Assembly: GCA_910585445.1 (NCBI GenBank)
Contig: CAJUEK010000065.1
Coordinates: 1 to 11,013 of the forward strand
DNA length: 11,013 bases
Source of the DNA: an uncultured Bacteroidales bacterium
Lineage (GTDB): Bacteria > Bacteroidota > Bacteroidia > Bacteroidales > UBA932
Reading direction: 5' to 3'
Shown: piece after piece, positions 7,792 through 11,013 of the stretch
Numbering within the stretch: position 1 is the stretch's first letter
Layout of the letters: every line of letters starts with the position of its first letter
Notes under the pieces: model-generated
The model's input: only the letters and a program-made list of their open reading frames with translations
Told to the model about the DNA's origin: nothing
Databases searched by the model: none
Translations under genes and position numbers: made by a program

Positions 7792-8367
7792 CTAAAAATC
7801 ACGGCAGATTTCCAGGCCGGCCTTTACTGCTTCCGCAATTTTTGCCTCAATCTGCTCTGGGCTGCTGTAGTCCATGTTCTCCGCCGCCACAACATGCAGT
7901 TCCCCGAGTCCCCAAAGCCAGCTGAGCGCCCTGATATATGGCGTCGCCTGCTCCAATGGCTCACCGGTCCTGATGTTCATGCCGCGTGTTGTGACATATA
8001 GCACTTTTTCTGCCTTGCAAAGCCCTTTGCAGACAGTGTCGGTGCTTGTGAATGTTATATTGAAAAGGGACATGTTCTCGAAGAACACTTTCAGGGCGCT
8101 CGGGAAGCTCATGTCCCAGAAAGGGGCTGCGATTACAATCCTGTCGGCCTGGGCGATTCTTCGGGCCATGTCGGCATATTCCTGAGGGACAAAGCCGTTG
8201 TCCCTGTCCTTTATGATTCCGCTTCGCACGACAGGGAAGTGTGAGCTGTCAAGACGTACTGTCTCGATTTCATATTTCTTGCCGAGTTCTTCTATCAGCG
8301 CTCCGGCGATTTTTGCGGTACGCGATTCTGGTCTCATGCAGGAGTCTATGTAAAACAGTTTTTTCAT
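7792..8367 (-). CDS. Flavodoxin-fold NAD(P)H oxidoreductase (azoreductase/quinone reductase family)
   Basis: This 191-residue cytoplasmic protein resembles the Flavodoxin_2 family (AzoR and NQO-like), which binds FMN or FAD and uses NAD(P)H for two-electron reduction of quinones or azo compounds. Visible family features are the N-terminal strand and phosphate-loop region (FYIDSCMRPESRT, residues 5-17), the strand-plus-loop IVIAAPFWDMSFPSALKVFFE (about 78-97, comparable with the flavin-contacting APMYNF segment of AzoR) and LYVTTRGM near 123-130. The start at 8367 is chosen because MKKLFYID opens the first Rossmann-like strand; an upstream in-frame ATG would overlap the exonuclease gene. It begins 2 bases after the exonuclease stop, so the two are almost certainly co-transcribed and perhaps translationally coupled. 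An AT-rich hairpin with a U-tail follows its stop. The physiological substrate cannot be told from sequence. Confidence 0.85.
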   Translation of the reverse strand: MKKLFYIDSCMRPESRTAKIAGALIEELGKKYEIETVRLDSSHFPVVRSGIIKDRDNGFVPQEYADMARRIAQADRIVIAAPFWDMSFPSALKVFFENMSLFNITFTSTDTVCKGLCKAEKVLYVTTRGMNIRTGEPLEQATPYIRALSWLWGLGELHVVAAENMDYSSPEQIEAKIAEAVKAGLEICRDF

Positions 8368-8369
8368 GC

Positions 8370-8933
8370 TTACAATATTTTGATTGCTATATGTGCACAT
8401 GCTTCGGCATCAGCCAGGGCATGATGGTGGTCTGAAAGGTCATATCCGCATGCCGCTGAAACGGTCGGAAGCTTGTGGTTGGGGAGACATCGTCCGAAAT
8501 GGCTGCGTGATGCCGCAAGGGTGTCGTGGAAGATGAAGCCCGGATAATCCATCCGATAAACATTGAATACTGATTTCAGGCAGTTCTCGTCAAATCTGCT
8601 GTTGTGGGCGACAAACGGAAGCAGCTGTCCTATAGCCATTTGCCTGGCAGTGTCACCCGACATGAGTTCCGCATCTCGCTCTCCCGGCTCTCCGAGAAGA
8701 GTGTGCATCATCCTGTGCCATACATGCGGGAACACTGGCGCGTCTTCAGTGTCTTCTTGCGTGATGCCGTGCACCTGTTGGCAGAACCACTTGTAATAAT
8801 CCGGCTCGGGGCGTATGAGACTATAGAAACTGCGGGCGATTTCCCCGTTGCGCACCAGTACGGCTCCGATGCTGCATACGCTTGAAGGGCATTCGTTTGC
8901 GGTTTCGAAATCTATGGCAATGAAATTTTGCAT
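8370..8933 (-). CDS. DEDDh 3'-5' exonuclease (DnaQ/RNase T superfamily)
   Basis: This is a 187-residue stand-alone exonuclease domain of the DNA polymerase III epsilon type. It would remove nucleotides from 3' ends with two metal ions. Exo I is IDFETAN (Asp8, Glu10), Exo II is AHNSRFDENCL (Asp115), and Exo III is DHHHALADAEA (His170 with Asp175, the H-x4-D spacing of the DEDDh class). All catalytic residues are present. No polymerase, BRCT or GIY-YIG domain is attached, so it need not be the replicative proofreader; roles in repair or small-RNA/DNA trimming are equally possible. About 18 residues between the HxxM helix near 73 and Exo II (EPGERDAELMSGDTARQM) look longer than the short link I expect in related Bacteroidetes proteins. 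It is the first gene of a two-gene unit with the flavodoxin-like oxidoreductase. Its best promoter candidate lies at 8960-8992, inside a repeat. Confidence 0.9.
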   Translation of the reverse strand: MQNFIAIDFETANECPSSVCSIGAVLVRNGEIARSFYSLIRPEPDYYKWFCQQVHGITQEDTEDAPVFPHVWHRMMHTLLGEPGERDAELMSGDTARQMAIGQLLPFVAHNSRFDENCLKSVFNVYRMDYPGFIFHDTLAASRSHFGRCLPNHKLPTVSAACGYDLSDHHHALADAEACAHIAIKIL

Positions 8934-8959
8934 ATATGGCTTGAGCTATTTTTTATGTG

Positions 8960-8992
8960 CAAATATACGTAAAAGTCGAGAGCAGAGACAAA
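8960..8992 (-). promoter_or_regulatory. Candidate promoter of the exonuclease/oxidoreductase unit
   Basis: On the minus strand, TATATTTG (8967-8960) fits the TAnnTTTG -7 consensus. TTTG (8992-8989) lies 21 bases upstream as a -33 element, which is at the long end of the usual spacing. Transcription would start near 8953-8955, giving a leader of about 20 bases before the ATG at 8933. The whole promoter lies within the first copy of the tandem repeat at 8960-9100. Confidence 0.55.
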
Positions 8993-9100
8993 ATTTATTT
9001 TGGCTATGCCGAGACGCAAAGTATATGTGAGCATCAGCTCAAATATCGGAAAAGTCGAGAGCAGAGGGAAAAATTTATTTTCACTCTGCCGAAACGCAAA
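8960..9100 (-). repeat. Tandem promoter-bearing repeat, block 1 (two units)
   Basis: Two 61-base units (8960-9020 and 9040-9100) repeat with an 80-base period, separated by a 19-base spacer. Both begin on the plus strand with CAAATAT, continue with AAAAGTCGAGAGCAGAG, an AAATTTATTTT centre, and end TGCCGA[GA]ACGCAAA. Most differences fall around the centre. Read on the minus strand the unit runs CGTCTCGGCATAG, centre, GCTCTCGACTT, then the -7 box. The unit nearest the exonuclease keeps TATATTTG; the distal one has GATATTTG, which breaks the consensus. The same element reappears inverted at 10911. One forward frame stays open through this block and joins pepP, but the translation looks like translated repeat and is probably not protein. 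Confidence 0.8.
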
Positions 9101-9181
9101 AATCAAACTTGTATGAGCGGTTTGCCGGATGCAGAGATTATGGCAAAACAGATTTTTCTGGACATCTGCCCGGAAATCTGC

Positions 9182-9212
9182 TTTGAAAAGTTTAAAACAG
9201 TTCCTAAATTTG
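9182..9212 (+). promoter_or_regulatory. Promoter of pepP
   Basis: TTTG (9182-9185) and TAAATTTG (9205-9212) are separated by 19 bases, an exact fit to the Bacteroidetes -33/-7 consensus. Transcription should begin near 9218-9220, leaving a leader of about 22 bases before the ATG at 9242. An imperfect inverted repeat, CAGATTT (9149-9155) with AAATCTG (9174-9180), sits directly upstream and could be a regulatory site or chance. Confidence 0.75.
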
Positions 9213-9241
9213 TAGGAATGAGCAATAAAGAAAATAAAGAT

Positions 9242-10696
9242 ATGTTTGAGGCAAATGTATATGTGAGCAGACGTCGTGCCCTTGCAGAGGCTATGGCGCG
9301 CATGTGTGGCGGAGAATCACGCGGAATCGCGGTGTTTCTTGGAAATGCGGACGCTCCGCAGAATTATCGTGGCAATGACTACAAATTCCGTCAGGACAGC
9401 AGCTTCCTGTATTTCTGGGGGATAGATGAGCCATATTTTGCCGCAATCCTGGACCTGGACAGCGGAGATGGACATGTTTATGGGGACGATGTTGACATAG
9501 ATGACATAATATGGATGGGACCTCAGCCGTCGGTGTCTGAGAAAGCCGCTCTTGTTGGATGCGGTTCTGCATCTTCGTATGGCGATTTCGGCAAGGCGGT
9601 GGCTAAGGCCGTGTCCGAGGGACGTCCCGTGCATTTCCTGCCGCCTGCGAGACATTATAACACGATGCTGCTGTCTGAATTGACGGGCATTTCTTCCAAG
9701 GATGTCAGACGTGTTGCTCCAATGGCATGTGAGGGGGGAAGGCATGCTTCTGAAGAGCTTGTGAAGGCTGTGGTTTCGTTGCGTATAATCAAGGAGCGAT
9801 GTGAGATTGAGGAGATAGACAAGGCTTGCGACCTCGGATACATGATGCATACGGAGGCGCGCAGAGGATGCCGCCCGGGAGTGCTTGAGCAGGAAATCGT
9901 GGGCCGTATGGAGGGCGTGACCCTTTCCAAGGGCTGGGGCGTGTCATTTACGACGATTCTTTCGCAGAACGGTGAGACCCTGCATAACCATAGCCATCAT
10001 CAGATTATAACCCCCGGCCGCCTGCTTGTTGTGGATGCCGGTGCGGAGAGCAATTCGCATTATGCCTCGGACTTCACGAGAACATATCCTTGTGGGGGCA
10101 GATTTACTTCACGTCAGCGCGAAATATATGACATTGTAGAGAGTGCCAACGAACTGGCATTCAGCCTTACGCGCCCAGGCATCACATATTATGATGTGCA
10201 TCTTTCCACGGTAAGGCATATGCTCGAGGGACTGAAAGGCCTGGGCCTTGTGTGCGGAGATGTGGATGAGATGGTAGCCGAAGGAATTTCCGGCCTTTTC
10301 ATGCCGCACGGACTCGGACATAATATGGGCATGGATGTGCATGATATGGAGGATTTCGGTGAGGATTATGTAGGCTATGATGACGGGCAGAAACGTTCTC
10401 CGCTGTTGGGATTGGGCAATCTTCGAATGGCAAGGATGCTCAGGCCAGGACATGTGGTGACTGATGAACCGGGAATCTATTTCATACCAGCGCTTATCGA
10501 AAAATGGAAACAGGAGGGAACAGGCAAGGATTTCGTGAATTATGCGGCTCTTGAAAGCTATTATGGATTTGGCGGCATACGTCTTGAAGATGACGTGCTG
10601 GTAACTCCTGAGGGGGCACGCCGGCTTGGCTGCAAGAGGCTTCCGATAAAGTCTTCGGAAATCGAGGAGATAATGGCGGCTGAGCAGATGCAATAG
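9242..10696 (+). CDS. pepP: Aminopeptidase P (Xaa-Pro aminopeptidase, M24B family)
   Basis: It removes the N-terminal residue from peptides whose second residue is proline, probably in the cytoplasm, since there is no signal peptide. The protein has 484 residues: an N-terminal creatinase-like domain (about 1-165, with FLGN, YKFRQDSSFLYFWG and DDIIWMGPQPS) and a C-terminal pita-bread metallopeptidase domain (about 175-470). The five expected dinuclear metal ligands are all visible: Asp265 (VVDAGAE), Asp277 (ASDFTRTYP), His356 (PHGLGHNMG), Glu409 (TDEPGIYF) and Glu449 (GGIRLEDD). The ATG at 9242 (MFEANVYVSRR) is chosen because it matches the usual family start and lies just after a near-perfect promoter. 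The frame stays open much further upstream through repeat DNA, and an ATG at 9218 would coincide with the predicted transcription start. It is divergent from the exonuclease gene and apparently a single-gene transcript. Confidence 0.93.
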   Translation: MFEANVYVSRRRALAEAMARMCGGESRGIAVFLGNADAPQNYRGNDYKFRQDSSFLYFWGIDEPYFAAILDLDSGDGHVYGDDVDIDDIIWMGPQPSVSEKAALVGCGSASSYGDFGKAVAKAVSEGRPVHFLPPARHYNTMLLSELTGISSKDVRRVAPMACEGGRHASEELVKAVVSLRIIKERCEIEEIDKACDLGYMMHTEARRGCRPGVLEQEIVGRMEGVTLSKGWGVSFTTILSQNGETLHNHSHHQIITPGRLLVVDAGAESNSHYASDFTRTYPCGGRFTSRQREIYDIVESANELAFSLTRPGITYYDVHLSTVRHMLEGLKGLGLVCGDVDEMVAEGISGLFMPHGLGHNMGMDVHDMEDFGEDYVGYDDGQKRSPLLGLGNLRMARMLRPGHVVTDEPGIYFIPALIEKWKQEGTGKDFVNYAALESYYGFGGIRLEDDVLVTPEGARRLGCKRLPIKSSEIEEIMAAEQMQ

Positions 10697-10730
10697 GGAT
10701 TGTACAGATGTGATAGAGATTGTGCAGGTG
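10691..10730 (+). repeat. 20-base imperfect tandem repeat at the pepP stop
   Basis: CAATAGGGATTGTACAGATG (10691-10710) and TGATAGAGATTGTGCAGGTG (10711-10730) match at 15 of 20 positions. The preceding bases ending GAGCAGATG share the CAGATG end, so the array may once have extended into the gene. The first unit contains the pepP stop codon (TAG). It looks like an old short duplication. Confidence 0.55.
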
Positions 10731-10790
10731 CCTGACTGCTGAAGATGCGTTGAACTCAACATGTTGATTGATATGCTGTTATGAAAGGAT

Positions 10791-10818
10791 GATGCCCCGT
10801 TCAGGGGGAATCGTTTTT
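10791..10818 (+). terminator. Terminator of pepP; hairpin element copy B (to 10838)
   Basis: GATGCCCC-GTTCAG-GGGGAATC forms an 8-position stem with one mismatch and a 6-base loop, followed by GTTTTT. It lies about 95 bases past the pepP stop in the sense orientation, so it fits an intrinsic terminator. The same layout, including the tail TGAG-N-ATCA up to 10838, occurs at 7670-7717, so it also belongs to a repeat family. Confidence 0.6.
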
Positions 10819-10910
10819 GAGTAATTTTCTGAGAATCATTGGCTTATGCTTTGGCGGCAGGCAGACATGATTGGCCGGATGGCATTTTGTACTGCGTTTA
10901 CAATCACTCT

Positions 10911-11013
10911 CGCCTCGGCATAGTCAAGCAAGCTTGCCTTTGCTCTCGGCTTAACCGTTTATTTTAGCTTTTCAATCTACAATAAATGCTGCGCCTCGGC
11001 ATAGTACAAATAA
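10911..11013 (+). repeat. Tandem promoter-bearing repeat, block 2 (cut by window end)
   Basis: CGCCTCGGCATAG occurs at 10911-10923 and again at 10992-11004, an 81-base period nearly identical to block 1. In the first unit it is followed by a centre with an AAGCAAGCTTG palindrome, then TTGCTCTCGGCTT and AACCGTTTATTTTAGC. These align with the CTCTCGACTT and CGTATATTTGC parts of block 1 read on its minus strand. The second unit leaves the window after TACAAATAA. The orientation is opposite to block 1, pointing rightward, so a plus-strand gene is expected beyond the window. Confidence 0.7.

Noticed and set aside
8960..9100. CRISPR array
   Set aside because: There are only two units, the conserved part (about 61 bases) is far longer than the 19-base spacer, the unit is internally AT-rich, and no cas gene is in the window.
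9113..9241. Small coding region or leader peptide starting at ATG 9113 before pepP
   Set aside because: It is in frame with pepP but crosses an exact -33/-7 promoter and shows no conserved motif, so it is better explained as upstream DNA.
10109..10762. A 217-codon minus-strand frame over the 3' half of pepP
   Set aside because: It overlaps the conserved metal-binding domain of pepP and has low-complexity, His/Ser/Ile-rich translation with no family resemblance.
10749..10767. Alternating GTTGA/TCAAC/GTTGA segments with the perfect palindrome TCAACATGTTGA
   Set aside because: Short, single occurrence in non-coding DNA with no promoter beside it; chance cannot be excluded and nothing else supports a function.

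Overview
The window looks like chromosomal DNA from a member of the Bacteroidales (Bacteroides/Prevotella/Muribaculaceae type, moderate GC). Three things suggest this: the protein types (MutS, a GH97 and a GH2 secreted glycosidase, a Bacteroidetes-style aminopeptidase P); promoter candidates that fit the Bacteroidetes consensus (TTTG about 19-21 bases before TAnnTTTG) rather than TTGACA/TATAAT; and the lack of clear Shine-Dalgarno sequences. The genus cannot be fixed from the sequence alone.

Layout. Bases 1-287 are a non-coding leader with a Bacteroidetes-type -7 box and a small 5'-UTR hairpin ahead of mutS (288-2948, +), the DNA mismatch sensor. Only 27 bases later on the same strand comes a secreted GH97 glycosidase (2976-4979). 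It carries the Asp expected of the retaining, alpha-galactosidase-like branch. A strong bidirectional hairpin (5001-5034) separates it from a convergent secreted GH2 beta-galactosidase-like enzyme (5092-7575, -). The GH2 leader (7576-7791) holds a hairpin element and two GTTTRC...GYAAAC inverted repeats. Next is a two-gene minus-strand unit: a DEDDh 3'-5' exonuclease (8370-8933) followed after 2 bases by a flavodoxin-fold NAD(P)H oxidoreductase (7792-8367). Transcribed divergently from it is aminopeptidase P (9242-10696, +). The last 317 bases are non-coding.

Functional picture. This is mostly ordinary core and carbohydrate-use sequence: DNA repair (mutS, possibly the exonuclease), periplasmic galactoside removal (GH97 for alpha linkages, GH2 for beta linkages, arranged tail to tail and without SusC/SusD partners), a redox enzyme and a proline-specific peptidase. 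I saw no phage genes, insertion sequence, CRISPR array or defence island.

The least ordinary material is intergenic. An ~60-base element, repeated in tandem with an ~80-base period, lies in the exonuclease/pepP gap (8960-9100) and recurs in the opposite orientation at the right edge (10911 to the window end). Each copy points toward a gene start, and the copy nearest the exonuclease contains that gene's best promoter candidate. A second, unrelated 48-base hairpin element occurs at 7670-7717 and 10791-10838. These two repeat families are the best candidates for something under-described, though either may be a common repeat of the lineage.
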